Assembly: GCF_001540865.1 (NCBI RefSeq)
Contig: NC_033623.1
Location: forward strand, 11,679,286-11,743,285
Reading direction: 5' to 3'
DNA length: 64,000 bases
Source of the DNA: Ananas comosus
Lineage: Eukaryota > Streptophyta > Magnoliopsida > Poales > Bromeliaceae
The position numbers were made by a program, and so were the translations under genes. This document shows positions 1 to 11,564 of this stretch, piece after piece. Below the pieces are notes generated by a model. It searched no databases. It was not told the DNA's origin and saw only the letters and a list, made by a program, of their open reading frames with translations. Position 1 is the first letter of the stretch, and each line of letters begins with the position of its first letter.

Positions 1-1055
1 ATCTCAATTATATATATATATACATATAATAATAATTTTCTATCTTTTGCAAATTAGCGAATTAGATTATACCATAATTTGAAGAGAAAAAAATATTGAA
101 TCATCACCGTCGTATGATCGGGCGACAACAATTTATAATTTGATGGCCACTATTAGGTTGCCAAGTTGGCGCCCTTAAAAGATTCGTCCTTTTCATGGTC
201 CCTGAATGACCATACATACCCTACGTGCCCACCTCATTAACCTACCCCCATTAATGCAAAACACACCAACACTTACTGACCTAATTCACAACACTGGACC
301 AACCCCTCGTACGTAATATTCAATTAAATAATTTGTCCTATTTTTTATTTATATATTGTTTGTTCATATTGTTTGTACAAGAATATGCTTTTCTCATAAT
401 AGCCACAAGAGCTAAAAGACCACGTCCATAGCGAGGCGGCTTCATATAAGCCACTCATTTTGCACCACGTGGATTCGAGAGACAAAAAATATATTTTATT
501 ATTTTCACCTTAACTTTCATACACTTGTATTATCTCATCTTATTCCATTTTATATATATATATATATATATAATATAATCCTTCGAATCGCTTTCAAATG
601 AGGCCAATACTGTGATCTAAAGCAGAACACAGCAAATTAATTTATATATATATAGATATATAATAAAGTGGCAGAAGATAAGGGTCTTATATAATTGTAC
701 ATTAATTATGCATAGCAATGAAAAATTTTGCTGCGACAAAACGTAGAAATAAAATTTTGAATATCAAAAGAAACTCTAATTTAATATTTCTAATTATGTT
801 TGCAGTAAAAAAATTTGTTAGAGAAAAATGTATGCACGCTTACGAACTATATCAGTAGGTTGATATCATGATGTGAGATTATTCGTGGATATAGTTAGAG
901 CTCGAGTACTTAATATGAAATAGTGCATTCAAAAATTTATGAAAAATAATTACTTAAATTTAATTATTTTCAACTTTAATTACATGTTTCACAAAATAAC
1001 CCATAATTTACCTAAAGCGATTAATCGGCACGAATTCGGCGAGGAATTGGACAGG
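1..1055. other. AT-rich intergenic sequence, no gene seen
   Basis: Mostly A/T with short (TA)n tracts near 10-30, 550-575 and 640-660. Short open frames here have no recognisable protein character and no splice-supported extension. Confidence 0.6.
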
Positions 1056-1170
1056 GTTATATATAGAGAGAGAGAGAGAGNCAAAGGGTTAAATCTAACA
1101 GTGGAAAACTCGATAGCACAAGATAGTATTCCAGCCGAACTATCTCTCTCTCTCTCTATATATATATATA

Positions 1171-1330
1171 AAGAATTATGCTACTATATATACTATTAAT
1201 AATATCAAACATTTTGTGCTATTAGATTTTCGGCTCTTAGATGAAGAAATGTGCGGTTAGGATGAAAGTGATTTTGTTGGATTGATTGGATGATTAGTTG
1301 AATAGTATGATTTAACTAATAAAAATAATC

Positions 1331-1332
<2 letters not shown>
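1171..1332 (+). mobile_element. MITE family A fragment, copy 1
   Basis: The sequence around GGCTCTTAGATGAAGAAATG and the following GATTGATTGGATGATTAG match the interior of the complete family A copies at 4694-4919 and 13300-13553. It lies between a (CT)n(TA)n tract and a (TA)n(GA)n tract. A near-identical copy lies at 1592-1757. Confidence 0.6.
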
Positions 1333-1388
<56 letters not shown>

Positions 1389-1441
1389 GAGCTGGAGTAC
1401 TATCGATAGCAAACGGGCTCCGTTGCCACCCATTTGTTTTN

Positions 1442-1756
1442 ATTAAGTTTTTAGCCTTTAAATCAATTATTTTGATCATTTCTAATCATTGGATTAAATA
1501 TTATAACTCAGTGGGAACCACTCAACCCTAAAGGACTAATATCATTCTAATTAATAGTTTTCCAACCTAACTCTCTCTCTCTCTCTCTCTTATATAAAGA
1601 ATTATGCTACTATATATACTATTAATAATATCAAACACTTTGTGCTATTAGATTTTCGGCTCTTAGATAAAAAAATGTGCGGTTAGGATGATTGTGATTT
1701 TGTTGGATTGATTGGATGATTAGTTGAATAGTATGATTTAACTAATAAAAATAATC

Positions 1757-1757
<1 letters not shown>
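1442..1757. mobile_element. MITE family A fragments, second set
   Basis: Positions 1442-1570 carry the opposite half of family A (the part around CACTCAACCCTAAAGG). Positions 1592-1757 repeat 1171-1332 almost exactly. A single N at 1441 precedes the block, so part of the duplication may come from assembly. Confidence 0.5.
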
Positions 1758-1788
<31 letters not shown>

Positions 1789-2145
1789 GAGAGAGAGAGA
1801 GAGTTATTATCCCATGTGGATCAGAATTATTATTGGGTTTATACCAATGAGCAAAAAAAGTACAACTTGAACAATGAATTAATAAGTCGAACAAAAGCTC
1901 NTAAACTTACAAACGGCTCACTACGGTCATTGAAATTTGTTGATTTTGAGCACATTCGATCACTAGACAAATAATATCGAAAAATAATAAAATTTATTTT
2001 CTAGGTACTCCAAATACTCTAGATCAAGTTTAACGAAGCCGATCGACGATTCGAAAATCGCAACATCGAAAACGAGCTGGAAGCACGGAAGGCTCCGTGC
2101 TTCCGATAGCATAGTAGTCTCACTATATATATATATATATATATA

Positions 2146-2647
2146 GAGTTGAGCTGGAATACTATCGATAGCAAACGGGCTCCGTTGCCACCCATTTGTT
2201 TTCGATAATGGAGCCTCCAAATTGACGATCGGCACCGTTGAATATGATATATGCCACTTGAAGTATTTAGAAATCAAATTTCAAATCTTTTCGACATCAT
2301 GACCTAATGATCAAAGAATTTCAAAATGTATAATTTTAAAGATAGATACGAGGTATTTTCTCATTTAACGGTGTAAAGCTATCCAAATCAATTGAATTTT
2401 GATTAGAAAGTTCTTTAAACTATTTAGAACAAGATCTATACTCTTGATCTTGATTACAAAATTTCTATCATCACTTTTTAGAGAATATTCATTTTCAGCC
2501 GTTTAGTTTTACGCCCACTTGATGAACAAGAGAACAATATTGAAAAAGTATAAAATTTGATTTCTAGATATTTCAAGTGGTATAGATCATGCTCAACGGT
2601 GCCGATCGTCGATTTGGAGGCTCCATCATCGAAAACAAATAGGTGGC
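2146..2647. mobile_element. MITE family B, copy 1, cut at a single N
   Basis: A fold-back element of about 500 bases starts directly after (TA)n with GAGTTGAGCTGGAATACTAT. Subterminal sequence near 2206-2245 (GGAGCCTCCAAATTGACGAT) is repeated in inverted orientation near 2600-2630. The right outer terminus is missing because the sequence breaks at the N at 2648. The same left terminus, also cut by an N, occurs at 1384-1440. Confidence 0.65.
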
Positions 2648-2863
2648 NTCGTGCTAGCTGCCGCTGCTGGTGATAAACGACACGTTAAACGAGGGCTCGC
2701 GTAGACTTTTGTTTGTTTCTTCTCCCTTTCAAAATCACAACCTAATAAAATAAATAAATAAATAAAACGGAAATGGATTTAGACCTGTTTGTTATTAAGT
2801 GCCGCCTAGCCCTATCCAGCCGTATCCCCATAAAAAATTATTCGAAAAAGTTTTGTTTATATG

Positions 2864-3092
2864 GAGTAAGGCTAGAATACTTGTAAAAGTATCATGGGGG
2901 TGATACTTGTATGTTTTTAGCCCTTGGATGGAGAGATGTGAGGTTGAGATGATAGTGGTAGGTGGTGATAGGTGGTGGTAGTGGAATAGTGTTTAATCCA
3001 AGGGCTATTAATAATCAAAAAGTAGATCCAATGACTTAAAACCTAATAGCACCATGATGGTGATACTTGTAAAAGTATCATAGCTCAACTCT
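2864..3092. mobile_element. MITE family A, complete copy with palindromic ends
   Basis: A 229-base element. Its left end has TACTTGTAAAAGTATCATGG; its right end has the inverse, with TGGTGATACTTGTAAAAGTA and then AGCTCAACTC. The interior (TAGCCCTTGGATGGAGAGAT) is the family A core. It is followed by (TA)n. Confidence 0.7.
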
Positions 3093-3103
3093 GTTTATAT
3101 ATA

Positions 3104-3138
<35 letters not shown>

Positions 3139-3140
<2 letters not shown>

Positions 3141-3677
3141 CTAGGCTCCTATACTTTCGAAAGTACAGGAGGCCCCGTACTTATAAGCTGCTTTCGATGA
3201 TGGGATATCCGATTCGGCGATCGGTTCCGTTAAACTTGATCTACGCTTTTGGAACTATCTAGAAACCAAATTTCATAATTTTTTGATTTCGTTTGTCTAG
3301 TGAACGAGTAACCTCAAAATGAACGGCTGAAAATGAAAATCTCATAAAAAACAGTGATAAAGGATTCAAATTTTAAATCGGAAGTATTGATCTTGCTACT
3401 GATGTTAAGTAGAATTTTCTATTAAATTTTCATGTAATTTGGATACTGCTACACCGTTGAAATTAAAAATGTGCCACATCGACCGTTAAAATAGTCATTT
3501 TTTAGACCTTTTGATCGCTTAGTAAATGATGTCAAAAAAATCTAAAATTTGGTTTTTAAATAGTTCCAATAGGGTAGATCTTACCTAACGAAGCCGATCG
3601 TCGAATGGAACGTCCTATCATCGAAAACAACTTACAAGTATGGGGCCTCCCGTACTTTCGAAAGTACGGGAGACGGA
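3139..3677. mobile_element. MITE family B, complete copy with TTCGAA palindromes
   Basis: A fold-back element of about 540 bases with (TA)n(GA)n on its left and (TA)n on its right. Both ends carry TACTTTCGAAAGTAC next to an inner G/C-rich arm (AGGAGGCCCCGTACTT on the left, its inverse on the right). Subterminal arms near 3195-3240 and 3585-3625 are also inverted repeats. No coding capacity. Confidence 0.75.
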
Positions 3678-3717
3678 ATATATATATATATATATATGTA
3701 TATGTATGCGCATATAC

Positions 3718-3751
<34 letters not shown>

Positions 3752-4642
3752 NNNNNNNNNNNNNNNNNNNNNNNNNNNNNNNNNNNNNNNNNNNNNNNNN
3801 NNNNNNNNNNNNNNNNNNNNNNNNNNNNNNNNNNNNNNNNNNNNNNNNNNNNNNNNNNNNNNNNNNNNNNNNNNNNNNNNNNNNNNNNNNNNNNNNNNNN
3901 NNNNNNNNNNNNNNNNNNNNNNNNNNNNNNNNNNNNNNNNNNNNNNNNNNNNNNNNNNNNNNNNNNNNNNNNNNNNNNNNNNNNNNNNNNNNNNNNNNNN
4001 NNNNNNNNNNNNNNNNNNNNNNNNNNNNNNNNNNNNNNNNNNNNNNNNNNNNNNNNNNNNNNNNNNNNNNNNNNNNNNNNNNNNNNNNNNNNNNNNNNNN
4101 NNNNNNNNNNNNNNNNNNNNNNNNNNNNNNNNNNNNNNNNNNNNNNNNNNNNNNNNNNNNNNNNNNNNNNNNNNNNNNNNNNNNNNNNNNNNNNNNNNNN
4201 NNNNNNNNNNNNNNNNNNNNNNNNNNNNNNNNNNNNNNNNNNNNNNNNNNNNNNNNNNNNNNNNNNNNNNNNNNNNNNNNNNNNNNNNNNNNNNNNNNNN
4301 NNNNNNNNNNNNNNNNNNNNNNNNNNNNNNNNNNNNNNNNNNNNNNNNNNNNNNNNNNNNNNNNNNNNNNNNNNNNNNNNNNNNNNNNNNNNNNNNNNNN
4401 NNNNNNNNNNNNNNNNNNNNNNNNNNNNNNNNNNNNNNNNNNNNNNNNNNNNNNNNNNNNNNNNNNNNNNNNNNNNNNNNNNNNNNNNNNNNNNNNNNNN
4501 NNNNNNNNNNNNNNNNNNNNNNNNNNNNNNNNNNNNNNNNNNNNNNNNNNNNNNNNNNNNNNNNNNNNNNNNNNNNNNNNNNNNNNNNNNNNNNNNNNNN
4601 NNNNNNNNNNNNNNNNNNNNNNNNNNNNNNNNNNNNNNNNNN
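3752..4642. other. Assembly gap (891 Ns)
   Basis: A run of N flanked on both sides by TA/TATG microsatellite, so the assembly probably failed in simple repeat. Open frames drawn across this gap are not real. Confidence 0.98.
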
Positions 4643-4693
<51 letters not shown>

Positions 4694-4696
<3 letters not shown>

Positions 4697-4919
4697 TCCG
4701 GCTATGGTGCTTGTAAAAGCACCAAGCACGTGGTGTTTGTAAATTTTTTATCGTTTGATCTATGTCTTTGATTATTTTTATCCGTTAGATTATACTATTC
4801 AACCAACTACCCACTTAACCCTAGGGGGCCCGCATCATTCTAACCGCACATTCCTTAATCCAAGGGCCGAAAACTTACAAGTACCAATGACTTGGTACTT
4901 TTAAAAGTATAGGAGCTCA
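4694..4919. mobile_element. MITE family A, complete copy
   Basis: A 226-base element between (TA)n tracts. The left end reads GAGTCCGGCTATGGTGCTTG; the right end is its imperfect inverse, finishing in AGTATAGGAGCTC. The interior has CCGTTAGATTATACTATTCA and CCTAGGGGGCCCGCATCATT, which serve as the family consensus in this window. Confidence 0.75.
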
Positions 4920-4923
4920 ATTT

Positions 4924-4982
<59 letters not shown>

Positions 4983-4986
<4 letters not shown>

Positions 4987-5190
4987 GTTGTTGTGCTCTT
5001 AAGAGCATGGAGGCCTCCGTATATATATATTTAATATATACACTCAAGTTTTCTGCCGTTAGATTTACCTTTTTTATCATTTTCATCAGTTCGATTATAC
5101 TATTCAACTAATCACCCATTCAACCCTAGCATATCATCCTAACCATATATTTTTTAATCCAATGGCAGAAAACTTAATAACACCAAGTCA
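4983..5190. mobile_element. MITE family A, right end degraded
   Basis: It starts after (TA)n(GA)n with a palindromic GTGCTCTTAAGAGCA and an inner GGAGGCCTCCGTA, followed by the family A interior (CAACCCTAGCATATCATCCT). The right terminal palindrome is no longer visible. Confidence 0.6.
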
Positions 5191-5248
5191 TCTAGACGTT
5201 AGAAATTATATTTTATATTTTTATCGAATCTATACAATTTACAGAACA

Positions 5249-6072
5249 TGTTGTTTTTATTTTTAAGTATTACTATTCATTTAGCCGATATAAAGGTGAA
5301 AATATTAATTAGAAATATGTAAATTGTGTTTTTTTTATAAGTATTTTATTTCAAATCGTATTTCCTCACTATTTGTAATGCAATCTATTGTAACTATTAC
5401 CGACCGTCCCTAGAGCAAGTGGCAAAGGGCTTGATGGTTGGTACCCGAGACACAGGTTTGAATCCTAATTGATTCACATTTCCAGCTAAATTTATTTCTT
5501 GTTGGAAATATATATATAATTTATTCTTATCCTAAACCCATTAGGATAAATCACAATTCACATCTTAAGTGGATCGGGTTAAATCAAGACCCGCCAATGT
5601 GGATACACCACATGGCTACATTTCTAAATTAAATAAACGAAGCGGGTAGCGTGCTACCTNTGTTGTTTTTATTTTTAAGTATTACTATTCATTTAGCCGA
5701 TATAAAGGTGAAAATATTAATTGAAATATGTGAATTGTGTTTTTTTTATAAGTATTTTATTTCAAATTGTATTTCCTCACTATTTGTAATGCAATCTATT
5801 GTAACTATTACCAACCGTCCCTAAAGCAAGTGACAAAGTGCTTGGTGGTTGGTACCCGAGACACAGGTTCGAATCCTAATTGATTCACATTTCCAGCTAA
5901 CTTTATTTCTTGTTGGAAATATATAATTTATTCTTATCCTAAACCTATTAGGATAAATCACAATCCACATCTTAAGTGGATCGTGTTAAATCAAGACTCG
6001 CCAATGTGGACACACCACATGGCTACATTTCTAAATGAAATAAACAAAGCGGGTAGCGTGCTACCTATCTCT
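5249..6072. repeat. 412-base direct duplication joined at a single N
   Basis: The segment starting at 5249 recurs at 5661 with a few percent divergence. The first copy stops at the N at 5660; the second continues through the SINE tail. Both copies carry the same SINE at the same site, so the unit is a duplication of one locus, either real or an unmerged haplotype. Confidence 0.85.
5399..5659 (+). mobile_element. tRNA-like SINE, long form, truncated by the N joint
   Basis: Head ACCGACCGTCCCTAGAGCAA, then GTGGCAAAGGGCTTG (A-box-like) and GGTTTGAATCC (B-box-like), ending GGGTAGCGTGCTACCT. It shares its left flank with the copy at 5810, so it is the same insertion seen twice. Confidence 0.75.
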
Positions 6073-6088
6073 CAAAAAAAAAAAAAAA
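5810..6088 (+). mobile_element. tRNA-like SINE, long form, with poly(A) tail
   Basis: A-box-like AGTGACAAAGTGCTTGG and B-box GGTTCGAATCC are spaced as in a tRNA promoter. The 3' end is GGGTAGCGTGCTACCTATCT plus a run of 15 A. The flanks ATCTATTGTAACTATT and ATCTGTTGTAACTATT form a target-site duplication with one mismatch. The long form has an extra segment of about 115 bases relative to the short copies. Confidence 0.85.
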
Positions 6089-6089
6089 T

Positions 6090-8210
6090 CTGTTGTAACT
6101 ATTTATTATTTATTATTCCTCTTAATTAATACCACGTGATGACATGGTTTCGAAATATTTTAAAACTGTCCAAAATTTATTGACCAGATTTAATAAGTTA
6201 TATATTTACATAAAATAAAAATGGTTCCTGATACTCTACTTGCATTTGAATATTGAATTTTCATAATCATGAAACCTACAAATTAATTAACGTAATATTT
6301 GACAATAATGTTATACATGAATATCTCGATCGGTGTGTTGTTATTAATCAGATTAATATGGATACAAACATTTAGATTTAACAAATTGAGTCATTAATCA
6401 CTGGCTGGATTTAATTCCATCATTAATTGTGATACAATTTTAGAAAATTAAGAATCGATTAACATCATTTTCCATCTTATTTTCTTTCTTAAAAAGCAAA
6501 AAAAAAACAAAAAAAAAAAACCCATAACTATTTCAGGAACCTACCAAAAGGTCCAAAACATGCTTGTAAACAGTGACCCACATTGTTTCAAACCCCATAA
6601 CCCTTTATTAAAAACCCACAATAAATACCAGCTAAAAATAACTTGGACTTATGTGGTAAAAAAAAAAAAAAAAACTCAATAATAATCCCGTGATGACAAC
6701 CCCATGCACAGGAGAAATAATTAATTGCGCCCAGTGTGTAAATACAGACCAAGTCCAAAAAAAAGAACATGACAAGTAAAAATGTTTAAGTGGAATAAAA
6801 AATATAGTTATTTTTTAAGTGAATAGTACAAATGTGAGGAAATATTACCGGAGCGAACCCAAAAATAAAGAAAAAAAAATCAAATCGAACCCGAAAAAGA
6901 ATTTGGCAGATGAAGACGGTTCAAGGGAGTTCGGTTTCAAATATATAGAAAACCCAGTTCAAAAGGAGAAAATATTACTGGATCGAATCCAAAAAAGAAC
7001 CTGACAAGTGAGACCCACTCCTTAGAATGAAGATGCTGATACTACATATGCAAGTTATTGAGAATCAACATATATATGTATAGGTATAGGAATATAGATT
7101 ATTGGCAACATCTATGAAAAATTATGGCATGAAATAGTTTGAAAAATTAGCATAAGATAAAGTGTCATTGTTTGATTTGTAAGAAATTAGTGTCTAAATT
7201 TTTTTATATATATATTTGCAGAAGTGCGCGCACAACGCACATTTTGCATTAAGAAGGGAATATTAAAATTTGAGAGAGAGAGTTTTATTTGTGAGTTTTT
7301 GAAAATTAATGAATTTTGTTTAATTGTAATTGTCTAAGTTTGGGTAAAAAAAAAGGAAGAATTATTATAATAGATTTCGTGCAGTTTAGTTTTATCTGTT
7401 AACGTTGAATTCATTTAAATACTTTAATCGTGTGAAAGAGAGAGTTTAAAAAAATAAATTGAGTGTAAAATCGAAGAAAATTTTATAAAAGTATTTTAAA
7501 TATAGATGTTTTTTTTTATGATATAAAGGGATATGTTGAAAAAAAATTGGAAGATTCTAAACTTTTGTTCACTTATTTTGTATATAAACTATAGATTGAT
7601 ATTTTATTTTTTTATATTTTGATGATTCTATTAGGAGGTATTTGGTTTCTAGGAAATTAAGCCGCGTGTGTAAAACTATTTTTTGAACAAAAAATTTTTC
7701 ATAAAAAATTTTTTTTCCATAGTTTTTGTTTTCTACATAAAACAATTCAAAAAATAAAAAAATTCTATAAAACATAAAAAATAATTTATATATATTTTTT
7801 CTAGGAATGAAGCAGACAATAATTACTTTTCTAGCTAGAAAACTTTTTTCTAAATTATATTTTGAGAAAACAAATACCTTCTTAGAGATTTTTTTAAAAC
7901 ATAGCGTATGAGATAAACATCTAAGTAAAGAAACACCTCCTTTTAGAATTTTAAAAGTATAATTGGCTAAGAACTTTATGGTTAGCACTAAAATGTTAAG
8001 TTGGTTTGAAATTATGGAGATATTAAGTTACGTGCTATTAAAAAGTACGATAAAACGACATTTTCTTTCTCTCCGTAGTATGTACTTTCGTCAACATTAA
8101 TTATTTTTGTTTTTATTATTTTAGATCAGCTTCAATACCAACTAGACTATTAGTTGGAATCATAATTGTTTTATATGAACTATATTTTTTACATGATAAT
8201 AATGAGTCAT
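6090..8210. other. AT-rich intergenic sequence, no gene seen
   Basis: Long A/T runs and weak open frames only (for example 6588-6770 and 7569-7988, both low complexity). No recognisable domain, RNA gene or clear transposon end. Confidence 0.55.
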
Positions 8211-8213
8211 GCT

Positions 8214-8420
8214 GGGATACTATCGATACTACCAAGCATTTGGTGCTATCAAATTTTCCACCGTTAGATTTAATCCGTGACTATTTTCAACTGTTAGATT
8301 ATACTATTAATCTAATAACGCACTCAACCCTAGGGGCCCACATCATTCTAACCCTATATTTTTTCATCCAAGAGCCGAAACCTAATAGCACCAATAGCTT
8401 GGTGCTATTGATAGTATTTT
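8214..8420. mobile_element. MITE family A, complete copy
   Basis: About 207 bases. The left end has ATACTATCGATACTACCAAG and the right end has its inverse with TTGGTGCTATTGATAGTAT. The interior carries CACTCAACCCTAGGGGCCCA as in other family A copies. This copy is not in a microsatellite. Confidence 0.7.
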
Positions 8421-8450
8421 AACGTTAGGTCTAATAATAATAAATAAAGT

Positions 8451-8592
8451 GAACCAACTGTTCATAGAGCAAATGGCAAAGGACTTAATGGTTGGTATCA
8501 GAGACCCAAGTTCGAATCCTAGTTGATTCACATTTCTAGCTAAATTTATTTCTAAATGAAATAAACAAAGCAGGTAGCGTGCGACCTAAAAA
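8451..8592 (+). mobile_element. tRNA-like SINE, short form, 19-base target duplication
   Basis: B-box AGTTCGAATCC and the 3' end GCAGGTAGCGTGCGACCT identify the family. TAATAATAATAAATAAAGT occurs at 8432-8450 and again at 8593-8611, an exact target-site duplication. The head is diverged and the tail is very short. Confidence 0.85.
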
Positions 8593-8925
8593 TAATAATA
8601 ATAAATAAAGTAAATAGAATACTACTGTATAAAAACGCAACAAACAAAATTGAATTCACGGAATCGCGGAATCGCGGGGGGCTCAAATTTGAGAAAAAAG
8701 TGGGGGAGGGGGGTGGGTGGAGTTTTTCCGTTATCGGGACGCGCATTTACTCAACCACTCCCCCACTTCGTGCTCCCTCCCTCCCCGTAACCATCCATCC
8801 ATTCATCCATCCATCCATCCATCCTAGGGTTTCCCATTTTAAATTTCCTTCTTGCGTTCTCTCCTCTCCGGGGCCATCTCACCCGTCCATATCAAAACGA
8901 GCGGCGGATGCGGCGCTTGTCGATC

Positions 8926-8932
8926 TATATAA
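8926..8932 (+). promoter_or_regulatory. Candidate TATA box of the MIR166 transcript
   Basis: TATATAA lies in a locally GC-rich stretch about 430 bases upstream of the miR166 hairpin. The upstream part (8750-8920) has pyrimidine-rich, leader-like sequence. The assignment rests on position and sequence only. Confidence 0.45.
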
Positions 8933-9356
8933 GAGGATAGAGGTGAGGAGGCAGAGGAAGGGGCGCGGATAAAGAGGTCGTGGTCATTTCTGAATACCCA
9001 GATGTGTAGGGTCGGGCTCTGTGCCCACACCCCCCATCACTGCTTCGCTTTTATTACTCTCTCTCTCTCTCTCTATCTACTATTTATTATTATTATTATT
9101 ATTATTATTTTTATATCTCTCTCTTTTTTGTATGTGTGTGTGAGTAAAAAAAAAAAAAAAATCTGACCCGAGAAAAGTAATCATTTCACCTATCATGACC
9201 AGCGCTTTCTCTCTCCTCTCATTTCATTACTATACATACATACCCAGTATGAGCGTGACACAGTATAAGCGTGACCCAGTATAAGCGTGAGCGTGAGCAT
9301 GAGCTGAGAAGAGATGGAAGATGGAAGATGGAAGATGGAAGAAGGGGAGTTTTTTT

Positions 9357-9453
9357 AGTTGAGGGGAATGTTGTCTGGCTCGAGGCCGGCGGAGATCGAG
9401 CAGATCGCCTTTTTTCTGTAGAGATCTCGGACCAGGCTTCATTCCCCTCAGCT
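9357..9453 (+). ncRNA. MIR166: MIR166 precursor hairpin (pre-miR166)
   Basis: The 3' arm at 9427-9447 is an exact match to mature miR166: it begins TCGGACCAGGCTTC and ends CATTCCCC. The 5' arm at 9365-9385 (GGAATGTTGTCTGGCTCGAG plus one G) is the typical miR166 star strand. The arms pair from about 9357/9453 inward (GAGGGGAATG with CATTCCCCTC, then TTGTCTGG with CCAGGCTT), leaving a loop region of about 40 bases. In land plants miR166 directs cleavage of class III HD-Zip mRNAs (PHB, PHV and REV type) and so sets leaf polarity, meristem and vascular patterning. No protein reading frame is needed to explain transcription here; the open frame across the hairpin is coincidental. Sequence after 9520 may be the spliced 3' part of the primary transcript. 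Confidence 0.95.
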
Positions 9454-9534
9454 ATAGCTCCCAAATTGAAACACTTCTCCAAGAAAATTCTGCCATATGT
9501 ATGTGGGGATGGTGATCAATTCCAGGTTGCTAAT

Positions 9535-11513
9535 GAATACTTCTTCTGTTTTTTTTTTTTTTTTTTTTAACATTTTTTGTTCCAAAAAAAAAGGGTTTTG
9601 ATTGTTTGCTGATGATGATTACTTGCTGCTTCGAGGATGTTTCCTGCCATGTTTGTTTGTTGTTTTCTGCATATGAGAGGGAGAAGATGCAGATTGGTGT
9701 AATGATGATGGGTTTTGACACTCTCTCTCTCTCTTTCTCTCTCTCTTCTTACATTCTTGATCTTACTTGTTAAGCAGTTATGATTACTTTCTCTGTTTTC
9801 TTTTCTGACAGGAAGGGAAAAAGGTTATCATGATTACCTTTTGATTGAAGGATCTTCTTTTTGTTTCTCGTCCACTTTTTTTAAAAAATAAAATAAAATA
9901 AAATCATGTTTATTCTTTTTTAAATTATTATTATTCTACTTTTTAGTGCCCTACTAACCTTACTTTGCTGATTTTGCTTTTTTTTTTTTTAATCAGCATC
10001 AAGAGGTTAGAACTTGTAAAGCTGATCTCAATTATGGTAATCTCCTCAGGTGTCAAAGTGCTTATTTCGCCTTAGATCTTGCTGATACAGCGATATTTTA
10101 GTGTACCTACTTTATTTTTGGTTTAAATGCATCCATCTCTAAAATAGAGGTATGCTCTTATGATCTTGTCAAATGGTGGTCTTACGACTGCGAATAACAA
10201 AAATTTCTATTTTTTCTTCGCTTTTGTGTGATTTTTCAGGCTTCTTCCGGTGGATTCACCGTGTGATGAACTCCGTAAGCTTTATTAATCTTACTGTAAG
10301 GTCTTTATATGGTCTTTATATGATCCTACTACAAGAAGAAAGCTTTTATTGTGAACTATTTGTTTATCGGATGTTTCAAGATTCTTCGCCAAATCAAGAG
10401 ATATCATCACTAGGCAGCATGAATATGATGCTGATATCCTTCTCTACGTCGTAGATTTGATATAAATTAGTTAGGATTTATGGTTGATGATAAGTACCAA
10501 GGTGTATGTATTAATTGTTTTTTTAGTTCCTTATTTGCAGATAATATGGGATGCAACATTTACCAGTTACTATCAGTGTCTCTTCTGAGCTGTTCTTCTT
10601 TTTTTTCATTTTTGTTTCTTTTCTACACATGATTCTGTGCAGCATCACATGCATGTGTTCTTTGTATGTACCATAATATACCTTGGAAATGATTTATAAT
10701 TATTTTGTTTTGTATTTAGAAATATGGTATGTTTTTACCCACATTAGAGCCTTAAAGGTCAGGGAATCTGTTATCTTTAAACCTTACTTTCATTTTCCTT
10801 TTTCTTTGTTAGTGACTGTGGCTTTCAAATGATACTGCAAAAGTACCAGTTCGATTTGAAATAGATCACTTTGGAGATGTAAACTTTTCTTTGTTATATA
10901 AACAAGTAATCATATCCATCGTCATATGCGAGTTTCATAAGATCTAGCTCAAGCTTGCGATGCTTAATGATTTTGTTACTTCGCAAGCATCTTCGACTCG
11001 ACCAGCTTAAAAGTTTAAGCTGATAAATGAAGAAATTTTACACATTATGTCTGTGTTATAGTTTTGTTTGTGGAGACATGCATGGAGCTTATAAGCATGG
11101 TTCTTTAGTTCTAATTAACAATATTGAGTTGGATGATGAGATTTTGTCAATAGCGATTAAGGGCTACAAGCACAAGTTGACTAGGGTTTCTTTTGAGTGT
11201 GAGGAAAAAGAGGAATCCACATTGAAACACTCCTCTCTCACACGCACACTCCAAAAAGCACACCTTTTTTTTTATTATTATTATTCTTCTTTTTTCCTTT
11301 TTCTAATGCATTGGATCCCCATCTCACACTCCCATCACATGACAACTTTTCTAATGCCATATATGTTTTTGACAACTTAGTGTACTTACCTTTAAAAGGT
11401 GTTTAATCTCCTACCCCTACACACTCAAACTTGGTAAACAAACCCATCTTTGGAAACTTAGTACTCAATCACTCTACTGCTTAATTAGTGAACAACTAGA
11501 AACTTTCACAAAA

Positions 11514-11564
<51 letters not shown>

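Noticed and set aside
1320..1390. Tandem repeats checked as a CRISPR-like array
   Set aside because: Simple dinucleotide microsatellite in plant DNA; no spacers.
3605..4771. Long open frames on both strands
   Set aside because: They are created by the N gap and TA repeats.
5400..5500. Possible tRNA gene (box A and box B present)
   Set aside because: No tRNA cloverleaf, and the same sequence recurs with target duplications and poly(A), so it is a SINE.
9271..9570. 99-codon frame on the plus strand
   Set aside because: It overlaps the MIR166 hairpin and ends in a T run; the RNA explains the conservation.
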